Source of the DNA: Ruminococcus flavefaciens
Lineage (GTDB): Bacteria > Bacillota > Clostridia > Oscillospirales > Ruminococcaceae
DNA: 64,000 nt
Direction: 5' to 3'
Assembly: GCF_900108555.1 (NCBI RefSeq)
Contig: NZ_FNWV01000009.1
Coordinates: 62,001-126,000, forward strand
Shown here: piece after piece, positions 9,706-16,997 of the stretch
Position numbering within the stretch: the first letter of the stretch is position 1
Layout of the letters: every line of letters starts with the position of its first letter
Program-made: the position numbers and the translations under genes
Notes under the pieces: model-generated
What the model saw: only the letters and a program-made list of their open reading frames with translations
Told to the model about the DNA's origin: nothing
Database searches by the model: none

Positions 9706-10617
9706 ATGGAAAACACGACACAAAATAAAGCTTATTTTCATCTTCCGGGGCTGTTTGAGTTCTATGACCTATATAGCGTGTTTCTGCCGCTGTACCGTGA
9801 GCACCGTGAATATTTTTACGATCAGTGCGAAATAGCGTCTGTCTATGGTGCTCCGGCAGATTGTATCTGGGGCGGCGGACGTGCCGGATTCGGCGAATGT
9901 AAAGCTGAAGATGTACTCGCACTTATGAATGAATACGGTATTTCTTCAAGGCTCACTTTCAGCAATTCGCTTTTAAAAACCGAACATCTCACCGACAGAA
10001 AATGCAATGCTCTGTGTGAGATTTTCGCCGAAAGTAAGGGTGCAAAGAACGGTGTGATAATCCACTCGGATCTTCTGCTTGAACATATAAAAAATTATTA
10101 TCCCGACTTTTATTTCGTTTCCTCGACTACAAAGGCGCAGACCGATTTCGATCAGTTTGTAAAGGAAACTGAACGGAGCGATTTTAAATATGTTGTTCCC
10201 GATTTCAGGCTGAATAAGCTGTTCAGCAAACTTGATACACTCTCACAGGAGCAAAAGGACAAGGTCGAATTTCTGTGTAATGAATGCTGCTCGTTTTACT
10301 GCAAAGACAGAAAAGTTTGCTATGAAAATGTAAGCAGGAAAAATCTTGGAGAAGACTGTCCCGAGCACATCTGTACCGCACCTGATGCCAAAGACGGATA
10401 CCGTTTTTCAAAGGCAATGAAAAATCCTTCATTTATCAGTATAGATGACATAATCAACACCTATCTGCCTCTTGGTTTTTCTAATTTCAAAATAGAAGGC
10501 AGAGGACTTGGAAGTGCTGTAAATCTGGAATTTCTGCTTTATTATCTCATAAAGCCTGAGTATCAGCTTACTGTCCGTGAAGAGATCTATCTCGACAGTA
10601 TGCTGGATCTTTTCTGA
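9706..10617 (+). CDS. Peptidase U32-like (UbiU/UbiV-like fold) protein, 5' end uncertain
   Basis: The C-terminal FSNFKIEGRGLG is the signature of the U32 collagenase-like family, and the body has the expected barrel-like layout with cysteines (NECCSFYC, KDRKVCYE, DCPEHICTAP) similar to the iron-sulfur-binding members. Substrate and reaction are unknown. The first good ATG in the long frame is 9706, but it lacks a clear ribosome site. A strong AAGGAG precedes another ATG at 9672 in a different frame, which reads MSEIKENGIITYGKHDT and then stops. Removing one A from the run at 9722-9725 joins that start smoothly to NKAYFHLPGLFEFY. So the gene either has a one-base insertion in its 5' end or a sequence error there. 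Confidence 0.72.
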   Translation: MENTTQNKAYFHLPGLFEFYDLYSVFLPLYREHREYFYDQCEIASVYGAPADCIWGGGRAGFGECKAEDVLALMNEYGISSRLTFSNSLLKTEHLTDRKCNALCEIFAESKGAKNGVIIHSDLLLEHIKNYYPDFYFVSSTTKAQTDFDQFVKETERSDFKYVVPDFRLNKLFSKLDTLSQEQKDKVEFLCNECCSFYCKDRKVCYENVSRKNLGEDCPEHICTAPDAKDGYRFSKAMKNPSFISIDDIINTYLPLGFSNFKIEGRGLGSAVNLEFLLYYLIKPEYQLTVREEIYLDSMLDLF

Positions 10618-10760
10618 GAAAAAGCGGAAAAAACAATACTTAAGGAAAAATATGTTTTATCCGTACAGTCGTAATTTTGAACCCAAATACGCCATGCAAT
10701 ATATGCAAAACGGAGAATGCTATGAAAAATATGGTAACCAAAACGATCGCGCTTGTTGAG

Positions 10761-11694
10761 TTAAGCATAAGCAGAATACTTTTCTTTCAGATCTCTTAGT
10801 TTTTTCATAACGCTTGGCGTTCTTCCTGAAACTGCTTTTTTCTGAGAACCGTCTGAATAGGTGAGTTCAAGTCCAAACTCGCATTCACTCCATTCATGGT
10901 GGTTGGGATCCTGCATGATCTGCAGCATACTTTCGTAGTCCTGAGCCATTATCTCACGATAGTCCTGTTCTGAGATCCTGATGACCATGCTTTGAGGTCT
11001 CTGATCATATGTCAGATCCTGATAAGACAGGAAATAGTTTTCGCCTTCGCGGTACACTTTGTATAAGATCATTGCTCCTGCGGCTCCGCCGTCATCAGTG
11101 ATCAGGCAAAGCATGGCGATCGTGTTGCCAAAATAGGAATCCACGCCGATATCCAGAACCTCTTTGCGTATCGTATCATGCCACTTGGTATCTCCGACAG
11201 CTGCCGCAGAAAGCATTAGCGGAGCAGTAAAACAAAGGTCGTCCCAGTCCGCGACCGCCCTGCCGTCAGGTGTATAACCAGCCATGATATTTTTCGGCTT
11301 GCCGTCTGTTTCTTTTACGAAAAATGCGTTGACTGTTTCCGCATATTTTTTTGCATCTGCGTTTTTGCCGACGAGCGCGTCCGTGCTGATACGCCACGGA
11401 ACACGGCAGGAATTGTATTCGTAGACACCGTCGTTTTCATTTTCAAGGAAGTTCGCAGGCGCGGGGATCCACTCGCCGCTGCTTCCCCAGATCTTGTCCG
11501 CCAGCAGTGCATAGGCAATGTCAAGATCTCCGTCCGTTGCAGAATCCGCACCGTTGGGATCTACAAGTGCCTTGCCGTTGTCGCTTTGCTGCCATGCCAT
11601 CAGATGCGGACCAATGCTGCTCGGATGCGCCAGATAATAATGGTACATACCGTCAAAATGTCTTTGGCATTGCTGTCATAGTCTGACATCAGCG
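10761..11694 (-). pseudogene. 5'-truncated GH8 glycoside hydrolase
   Basis: The frame 11648-10761 begins MYHYYLAHPSSIGPHLMAWQ and contains ATDGDLDIAYALL, both hallmarks of GH8 endo-beta-glucanases/xylanases (inverting enzymes with a catalytic Glu in an EGxGYG motif and an Asp in the DGDxDIAYAL region). The N-terminal third with the catalytic Glu and any signal peptide is absent. Upstream, MSDYDSNAKDI continues the GH8 protein in another frame; adding one T to the run at 11655-11658 gives KDIFDGMYHYY. Homology stops near 11694, where a segment shared with the promoter region at 29012 begins. The C-terminal part has been extended with a region ending DLKEKYSAYA. Considered a decayed gene, non-functional as an enzyme. 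Confidence 0.75.
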
Positions 11695-11752
11695 CTGCCT
11701 GTGGTCGATTTTGACCCGTGTAAGATATATAATAAATATTAGGGTGGAGACT

Positions 11753-12291
11753 ATGAAGAAGTTTTGGGCAATAATGATCATAATAGTATTGACAATAGGA
11801 GTTTTAATACCATTTAAAGCTTATGCCGCGGACGCGGATTATGTTTTGAATGAGCCTGTTTGGAAGGATTATGTTGAAAAATCTATAGATATAGATAAAA
11901 CTCCGGGACTTGCAGTTGCACCAGTAAACGGCACGAGTAATAATTGATACTGAGAAGGGCATTGCTGTATTTACAGTATGCAATTCTACAGTGAAAACGC
12001 AGTATTATGCTGCAAGTTCATGTTATCTTATGCTCCCGGAAAAAACGAGCTTTTTCCTGATATAGAGCGCAGTGAAATGTTTAAATGTGATATACTTGCA
12101 TCGGTCCTGTCCTGTGTGTCTGCTGCTTGATGTGCTGATACTTTTCCTGCTCATAACAAGTATCGCAAGATATACGCAGATATAATGTCATAGATAAGGG
12201 ATAAAGTAGTCAAGGGAAACGTTCAGCAAGCTCAGCAGGTCCTTGAAGCTTCTTATGTAACGGTATATAGGGGGAAAATTAACGCAGATTA
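11753..12291 (+). pseudogene. Decayed secreted-protein gene
   Basis: An ATG at 11753 with GGGTGGAG upstream opens a 64-residue frame with a clear signal peptide (MKKFWAIMIIIVLTIGVLIP, cleavage near AYA-AD) that stops at 11947. Protein-like sequence then continues in other frames: IIDTEKGIAVFTVCNSTVKT, then PGKNELFPDIERSEMF, then VVKGNVQQAQQVLEASYVTV to the stop at 12291. The pieces suggest one secreted protein of about 170 residues broken by several frameshifts and stops. I do not recognise the family. Confidence 0.5.
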
Positions 12292-12300
12292 AAACAATAA

Positions 12301-12328
12301 CCCCACCCAATTTTTATTTCGGGTGGGG
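12301..12328 (-). terminator. Terminator of the DUF2828 gene
   Basis: On the minus strand CCCCACCC and GGGTGGGG form an 8-bp stem around 12 nt, followed by TTATTGTTTT. It sits 11 bases after the stop codon. Confidence 0.75.
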
Positions 12329-12338
12329 CATTGAATTC

Positions 12339-13811
12339 TTATGCAGCCGTTATAGGTGCATATCTCTTTGAAGCAAGTATCTTATCCATTACAGCCTCGG
12401 GGGATATTTCACCGCCCATGACCATATCGAATATTGAAGGTGTGTAGCCCGATACCAGTGCAGCTCCTGTTTCGGAGCGTGTTACAGGCATTGCGTCACA
12501 TCTTGAATTTACGTTCCAGAATACTATCTCAGGCAGGTCGTAGCCGTGCTTGTTGTAGAGCTTTCTCATTGCCTTGAACAGTACATCGTTGTTACCGCCG
12601 ACAACACAGTAGTCGAACTGCATATCGGAGATTATGTAGAGCTTCTTAGGCATATCTGCTGCTGAGACATTGTTCTTTACAGCTGTACGGAGTATCAGCA
12701 TAAACACAGCCTCAAGGTTTGTATTTGCTACCTCGTTAAAGGTATTGCAGTAACGCACCTTCTCCACTATATCCTTGCCCTTTATCTCTATGAGACGGGG
12801 CTTTTCGGAGAAAGTGATGAAGTGGTCTGCAAACTCGCCTCTATTATGCTCTGCGAAGTATATTCCCAGAGACAGTGCTGCGTCTATAGGACGGATACCT
12901 CCGCAGCCGCAGGTCATTGAACCTGAACCGTCTATAACAGCTATGGCATTCTCACGTCTTGAAGCTGTAAGGTCTGGCAGAGACTTCCATGCAGCGTCCA
13001 GTGACATTCTCTCATTTTTTGAGATATTGCCTGCAAGTGCTGCTCTGACTATGTCATAGGGAAACAGTCTGTCGGCATTGAGCTTTGCTGAGCCGTTGTG
13101 TACGTTATTCAGGTAACCCATATAACGCTTGTTATCATTTCTGATAAAAGCGCGGCGGTACTTGAACATAGCACATGAGGGCTGTACCTCATAATTGAAA
13201 GTATAGTCACGCTCACGGAGACGGTTCTCCAGTATATCTGTGTATGCTCTCAGAGCTGACAGAGTCCGTCTGTATGCAGGCTCGGTCATGCCAAGCAGAG
13301 TAGCCATATGTCTGCCCTTGTTTCGTGTATCCTTTGAGGAAGCATTTACAGAGGGCAGCCACTTTGCAAGCAGAGAAGCTTGTCCCTTTGCGTTCATAGC
13401 TGCGATATCCTTATCCAGCTGAGCCTTTATCTCCTTAGCTGCTGCGTTCTCCAGAGGAGTACCCAGCAGTACGCACAGGTCGTCGAAACGGCCATACTCA
13501 GCGAACAGAGGGATATTCTTTTCAACAGCCTTAGGAGCTGTCTTTATCAGTGCGGAAACTGCACAGCGGAAGAAACGTCTCTCGCCCAGACCGCCTCTTG
13601 CGTCACGGGCGAAGAAGATTATCTTCATGGTCTTGTCGGGATCCTCAGCGTAAGCGCGTGTTACCACGTCAGCTATCTCCTTGGCTGTGGAATTTCTCAT
13701 TGCACCTGCCTTGAAGAACATATCAAGGCAGAATGACTCTGTTGAACGGTAAGCAGTACCGCCGTTCTCGGTATATGTCATGTTGGATTCCTTCTTCAGA
13801 AAGTTAAGCAT
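12339..13811 (-). CDS. DUF2828 family protein: TROVE/Ro60-like helical repeats with von Willebrand A domain
   Basis: A 490-residue cytoplasmic protein. The N-terminal 270 residues carry DUF2828 hallmarks (IIFFARDARGGLGERRFFR, LFAEYGRFDDLCVLLGTPLE) and should form HEAT-like helices; the C-terminal half is a vWA domain with a complete MIDAS motif IDGSGSMT near residue 290 and YIISDMQFDY later. The architecture parallels bacterial Rsr/Ro60 (TROVE plus vWA), which binds small Y RNAs and works with nucleases in RNA quality control; that DUF2828 proteins do the same is inference. The gene lies downstream of rtcB on the same strand, with an array of structured RNAs between them. Its start has AAAGGAG seven bases before ATG, only about 40 bases after the tRNA-like RNA ends. 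Confidence 0.85.
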   Translation of the reverse strand: MLNFLKKESNMTYTENGGTAYRSTESFCLDMFFKAGAMRNSTAKEIADVVTRAYAEDPDKTMKIIFFARDARGGLGERRFFRCAVSALIKTAPKAVEKNIPLFAEYGRFDDLCVLLGTPLENAAAKEIKAQLDKDIAAMNAKGQASLLAKWLPSVNASSKDTRNKGRHMATLLGMTEPAYRRTLSALRAYTDILENRLRERDYTFNYEVQPSCAMFKYRRAFIRNDNKRYMGYLNNVHNGSAKLNADRLFPYDIVRAALAGNISKNERMSLDAAWKSLPDLTASRRENAIAVIDGSGSMTCGCGGIRPIDAALSLGIYFAEHNRGEFADHFITFSEKPRLIEIKGKDIVEKVRYCNTFNEVANTNLEAVFMLILRTAVKNNVSAADMPKKLYIISDMQFDYCVVGGNNDVLFKAMRKLYNKHGYDLPEIVFWNVNSRCDAMPVTRSETGAALVSGYTPSIFDMVMGGEISPEAVMDKILASKRYAPITAA

Positions 13812-13850
13812 AATAATTCTCCTTTCAAGTCAGCGTTTTACCATACGTTT

Positions 13851-13961
13851 CCGCAGGACAGGATTCGAACCTGTAATAACCAATTATTTTATGCTGTTGC
13901 TGACTTATTCGCGGCTCGTTTTTTTGCACAGTGCTTACCTCATAGAGGCAGCTTCCTGCGT
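13851..13961 (-). ncRNA. tRNA-like RNA with acceptor, D-like and T arms but no anticodon arm
   Basis: Read on the minus strand, the 3' end has a perfect T arm: stem ACAGG/CCTGT with loop TTCGAAT (13858-13874). It is followed by CCTGCGG (13851-13857), which pairs with ACGCAGG at 13955-13961 to give a seven-position acceptor stem with one A-G mismatch at the end. Two bases after the 5' strand, a D-arm-like hairpin spans 13933-13952 (GCT/AGC outer stem, CCTC/GAGG inner stem, GG near the loop's 3' side). The 58 nt between D arm and T arm contain no 5-bp anticodon stem, and no CCA is encoded. This matches the idea of YrlA-type bacterial Y RNAs, in which a Ro-binding module replaces the anticodon arm. 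A 6-bp CGGCTC/GAGCCG pairing (13984-13989 with 13912-13917) may extend the RNA upstream. A degenerate tRNA is the alternative. Confidence 0.72.
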
Positions 13962-14007
13962 CCCTGAAAAATAATGCTGTCAGAGCCGAATTGTTGCTGT
14001 GATGTAC

Positions 14008-14072
14008 AAGACGCTTGCGTTTTTTCACTTCCTTAAAAAGCACTTCATTTAAACTTTTGCAGTAAGCGTCTT
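14008..14072 (-). ncRNA. Putative Y-RNA-like hairpin RNA, unit 1
   Basis: AAGACGCTT and AAGCGTCTT form a 9-bp closing stem of a 65-nt element. Directly after the 5' arm on the minus strand comes ACTGCAA, matching the ACAGCAA found at the same place in units 2 and 3. The element lies 46 nt upstream of the tRNA-like RNA. Strand is assigned from co-direction with rtcB and the tRNA-like RNA. Confidence 0.55.
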
Positions 14073-14117
14073 AATTTTCATACTGCCATAAATATTTGAC
14101 AGCCTGATAGAATAAAC

Positions 14118-14166
14118 AAGGCACATTTTATCGTGAAAGGATAATAATGATTGCTGTTTGTGCCTT
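14118..14166 (-). ncRNA. Putative Y-RNA-like hairpin RNA, unit 2
   Basis: AAGGCACA and TGTGCCTT form an 8-bp closing stem. On the minus strand the 5' arm is followed by an unpaired AACAGCAAT, then an inner stem CATT(a)TTATC with GATAAAATG around a 7-nt loop. The 3' strand is continuous, so the RNA is a long stem with one asymmetric 5' bulge, the general plan of Y RNAs. Confidence 0.58.
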
Positions 14167-14187
14167 AGTCAATAAAAATATAATATC

Positions 14188-14239
14188 AAGACACCAAATA
14201 AATAATCCATTTTATTAAAAAAATTGCTGTTAGTGTCTT
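14188..14239 (-). ncRNA. Putative Y-RNA-like hairpin RNA, unit 3
   Basis: AAGACAC and GTGTCTT pair (7 bp, plus two more A-T pairs across one mismatch). The minus-strand 5' arm is followed by TAACAGCAAT as in unit 2, and AATAA/TTATT can form an inner stem. Units 2 and 3 share an 18-nt end differing at only two or three bases, so they look like diverged tandem copies. Confidence 0.55.
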
Positions 14240-14249
14240 AAAAAGTGCT

Positions 14250-14297
14250 GTAAACGAAATGCAAGCTGCATTTTTTTATGATAGTGAGTGGGTTTAC
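14250..14297 (-). other. Further inverted repeat between rtcB and the hairpin array
   Basis: GTAAAC and GTTTAC close a 48-nt element that contains an inner ATGCA-GCT-TGCAT hairpin. It lacks the ACWGCAA motif of the three units nearer the DUF2828 gene, so it may be a processing or termination element after rtcB. A CAGC/GCTG hairpin near 14319-14331 follows the rtcB stop; neither has a clear T-run. Confidence 0.35.
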
Positions 14298-14350
14298 GAG
14301 CGTCAACGTGGCAAGGGTGCAGCGTCACGCTGTCTGTAAGCGGCGAAATA

Positions 14351-15586
14351 TTAACCTTTTACTACTCCGACGGTAAAGAGCTTCTTCACTGGCTCTGTAA
14401 GATCCTGCTGATTTGCCATTACATCATTGATGTCCTTGTAGGCAAATCTTGACTCCTCTGCAACGTCGGACTTATTATTCTTTGCAAGAACTACGTTCTG
14501 CTCCTTCAGGTCGACCATTACGGACTCCACTGAAAAAGTGTCCATAGCCTTTGTACGCGAGTAAGCTCTGCCTGCGCCGTGGGACGAGGACATAAAGCTG
14601 TCAGGATCGCCCTTGCCGCGGACTATGTAGCTGTATGAGCCCATAGCGCCCGGGATAATGCCCATTTCACCCTCGCCGGCACGGATAGCGCCCTTTCTGT
14701 GTACCCATACATTCTTGCCAAAGTGATTTTCAAGGGCTGCGTAGTTGTGGTGACAGTTTATCTCACCTGAGAATACAGGAACTATGCCTGTGTGCTTCTC
14801 AATGTGCTTTGTGAATATATCCTTGATCTTTCCCAGCATGATAGCACGGTTCTCGAATGCGAAATCCATACAGAGCTGCATCCACGCAAGATAACGCTTA
14901 CCTTCATCTGTATCAACAGGCAGAAAGGGTAAATTCCACTCATTCGGCACTTGCGAGAACCACTTGTCATTGAGCCCGTGAGCTATCTTGTTGAAGTACT
15001 GTCCCACGATATTACCGAAGTGACGGCTGCCCGAATGGAGCATGATACCGCACATTCCGTCATCGTCCTGCTGAAGCTCGATGAAGTGATTTCCGCCGCC
15101 GAGAGTACCTGCCTGATAGTAGCCCTCCTCGATCTGAGGGATAAGCTCCTTATCAGCCTCGTACTGTCCCATTTCAGCCTTTGCACGATCCAGTACCTCA
15201 GAAGTCTGTATTGTTTTATAATGGGCAAAGCCTGTGGGGATATTTCTCAGAATATCACCGCAGATAGTTTGCACAAGGTTTCCGCTGCCCGTAATTGTTT
15301 CACGGAGAAGTGATACAGGGATATCGGTCTGGACATAAGCCATGCCGCAGCCTATATCAACTCCTACCGCATTTGGGATAACAACGTCCTCACAGGCGAT
15401 AACTCCGCCTATGGGCATACCCTTTCCTGCGTGAGTATCTGGCATAAGTGCTATCCACTTATGTGCGAATGGTAACTTCGCAAGGTGCTCCGCCTGTTCG
15501 ATACACTTTTCACCGACAGCTTCCATATCTGTCTGCCATATCTTTATCGGGAGCATATTTTCGTTCTTGTTGTAATGTACGAACAT
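14351..15586 (-). CDS. rtcB: RtcB-type RNA ligase (3'-phosphate/5'-hydroxyl)
   Basis: GTP- and Mn-dependent ligase that joins RNA 2',3'-cyclic or 3'-phosphate ends to 5'-OH ends. Family signatures are intact: GVDIGCGMAYVQT (metal ligands Asp77 and Cys80), GTLGGGNHFIEL, HSGSRHFGN, CHHNYAALE and SSSHGAGRAYSR containing the His that becomes guanylylated. The usable start is ATG 15586 (MFVHYNKNENMLPIKIW) after an AAAGGAAAG-rich ribosome site; longer extensions to 15802 run into the divergent promoter region and are not family-like. At 411 residues it has the length of the short bacterial RtcB group. It heads a minus-strand unit that includes the small RNA array and the DUF2828 gene and is divergent from two WYL regulators. 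Confidence 0.96.
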   Translation of the reverse strand: MFVHYNKNENMLPIKIWQTDMEAVGEKCIEQAEHLAKLPFAHKWIALMPDTHAGKGMPIGGVIACEDVVIPNAVGVDIGCGMAYVQTDIPVSLLRETITGSGNLVQTICGDILRNIPTGFAHYKTIQTSEVLDRAKAEMGQYEADKELIPQIEEGYYQAGTLGGGNHFIELQQDDDGMCGIMLHSGSRHFGNIVGQYFNKIAHGLNDKWFSQVPNEWNLPFLPVDTDEGKRYLAWMQLCMDFAFENRAIMLGKIKDIFTKHIEKHTGIVPVFSGEINCHHNYAALENHFGKNVWVHRKGAIRAGEGEMGIIPGAMGSYSYIVRGKGDPDSFMSSSHGAGRAYSRTKAMDTFSVESVMVDLKEQNVVLAKNNKSDVAEESRFAYKDINDVMANQQDLTEPVKKLFTVGVVKG

Positions 15587-15679
15587 TTTCTTCACTTCTC
15601 TTTCCTTTAGCTTGACTTTAGTATACCACAGGAATTGGAAATAATCATATAAAAAAATCTGCGCACACTCCTTTGTCAC

Positions 15680-15708
15680 TTGAAAATGACATATTTTTCT
15701 GTTAATAT
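15680..15708 (+). promoter_or_regulatory. Promoter of the WYL gene pair in the rtcB/WYL divergent region
   Basis: TTGAAA and TAATAT with a 17-nt spacer lie 27 nt before the first WYL start. On the opposite strand TGGTATACT near 15620-15632 could be an extended -10 for rtcB without a good -35, as expected for a promoter needing an activator. The 148-bp gap is the likely control region for both units. Confidence 0.5.
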
Positions 15709-15734
15709 ATAAATAATGAAAGGACGTGAAACAA

Positions 15735-16997
15735 ATGGCGGGATTTTCGGAGCTTATAAAGAATTTCGATAAAACAAGAGAATATGTTCGGGATTTCTTC
15801 ATTTACGGCTGCAAGGTCAGAAGCGATTTCGACAAAAAGAGCGTCCGTACCTATGATGACGAGAAACGTCGTGTGGAGAGCTGGATGCAGGACTATATGC
15901 GCTATGATGATTCTGTTCAGGGACGACATGTTTCTATTTCCGTTGACAGCGGACATATTCCCGAAAATCCGCTGTATAACGCATATTACTCCAAGAGCTT
16001 CACAGATAACGATATAAAGCTGCATTTTCTTCTTATTGATATATTGCAGGACGGCAGGAGCCGCTCTCTCAGGGAGCTCACCGATACTCTGAACAGCGAA
16101 TACGAGCAGCTTTTCGACGATCAGACAGTCCGCAACAAGCTGAAGGAATATACCGACGAGGGCATAGTTATTGCCGAAAAGCAGGGCAAGACCATGTATT
16201 ATTCTCTTGCTGCTTCTTGTGCAGATGATCTCATAAAGAAGTATAAGGGACTTGATGACGCTTTGAAGTTCTTTTCGGAAGCTCCTGATTTCGGTGTGAT
16301 CGGAAACAGCATAATGAAAGCCGTCGGCATGAAAAACGACCTGTTCCACATCAAGCATAATTACATGATACACTCTCTTGAGGACATACTTGTCCCCGAT
16401 ATACTTGAAGCTATCGATGATAAGTGCAGTATCACGGCTAAGAAATTCTCATGGAAGAAAGATGATGAGTTTTCCGAAGAGGAGATGATCCCCATGCAGA
16501 TACTCGTATCCGTGCAGACGGGCAGACGCTATATAGCAGCCTATGTGCCGAGACGGCGCAGATTCGTCACTTTCAGGCTTGACAGGATAAAGCAGATAAA
16601 GAGGGAGAATGTCTGCACTGACTATGACAGGCTCAGAGAGCGCTATGACGTTAATATACAGCGATGCTTCGGCGTTTCCTTCGGAGACCGTCATGAGGTT
16701 GGAGCGGTAAATGCTATAAAGATAACGTTTACAGTTGACGAGAGGAACGAAAGCTTCATCATTGACCGTTTAGAGCGTGAGAAGCGCTGTGCTGTACTTG
16801 AAAAGACAAGTGAAGGTCTGTATACTCTTACAGCCGATGTGTTTGATCCAAATGAGCTGATGCACTGGGCAAAGACTTTTATCGGGCGCATAGTGTCAAT
16901 TGAGGGCGGCACGGAGAAGATAAGGCTGCGCTTCTATAATGATATCCGCAGAATGTATCGAATGTACGGAGGTATTGAAGATGAACATATTCAGTGA
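15735..16997 (+). CDS. WYL-domain transcriptional regulator, first of an overlapping pair
   Basis: A 420-residue protein with an N-terminal helical region, a winged-helix-like segment (SLRELTDTLNSEYEQLFDDQ, then TVRNKLKEYTDEGIVIAEKQ, about 95-150) and a WYL domain around RRYIAAYVPRRRRFVTFRLD (about 255-300) followed by a C-terminal WCX-like region. WYL domains bind nucleic-acid or nucleotide ligands and regulate stress, phage-defence and RNA-repair loci. The upstream GTG at 15726 is only one or two bases past the AAAGGA ribosome site, so ATG 15735 is chosen. It overlaps the next WYL gene by 17 bases and is divergent from rtcB, so it probably controls the RtcB/DUF2828 unit. Confidence 0.82.
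   Translation: MAGFSELIKNFDKTREYVRDFFIYGCKVRSDFDKKSVRTYDDEKRRVESWMQDYMRYDDSVQGRHVSISVDSGHIPENPLYNAYYSKSFTDNDIKLHFLLIDILQDGRSRSLRELTDTLNSEYEQLFDDQTVRNKLKEYTDEGIVIAEKQGKTMYYSLAASCADDLIKKYKGLDDALKFFSEAPDFGVIGNSIMKAVGMKNDLFHIKHNYMIHSLEDILVPDILEAIDDKCSITAKKFSWKKDDEFSEEEMIPMQILVSVQTGRRYIAAYVPRRRRFVTFRLDRIKQIKRENVCTDYDRLRERYDVNIQRCFGVSFGDRHEVGAVNAIKITFTVDERNESFIIDRLEREKRCAVLEKTSEGLYTLTADVFDPNELMHWAKTFIGRIVSIEGGTEKIRLRFYNDIRRMYRMYGGIEDEHIQ

Noticed and set aside
10652-10759. Small + strand ORF of 35 residues (MFYPYSRNFEPKYAMQYMQN...) after the U32-like gene
   Set aside because: AAGGA lies nearby, but the frame runs to the end of a convergent gene, shows no domain and may be chance; too weak to annotate.
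13851-13961. Selenocysteine or ordinary tRNA gene
   Set aside because: The T arm and acceptor stem fit, but no 5-bp anticodon stem with a 7-nt loop can be formed, no TCA anticodon is in a suitable place, and CCA is absent.
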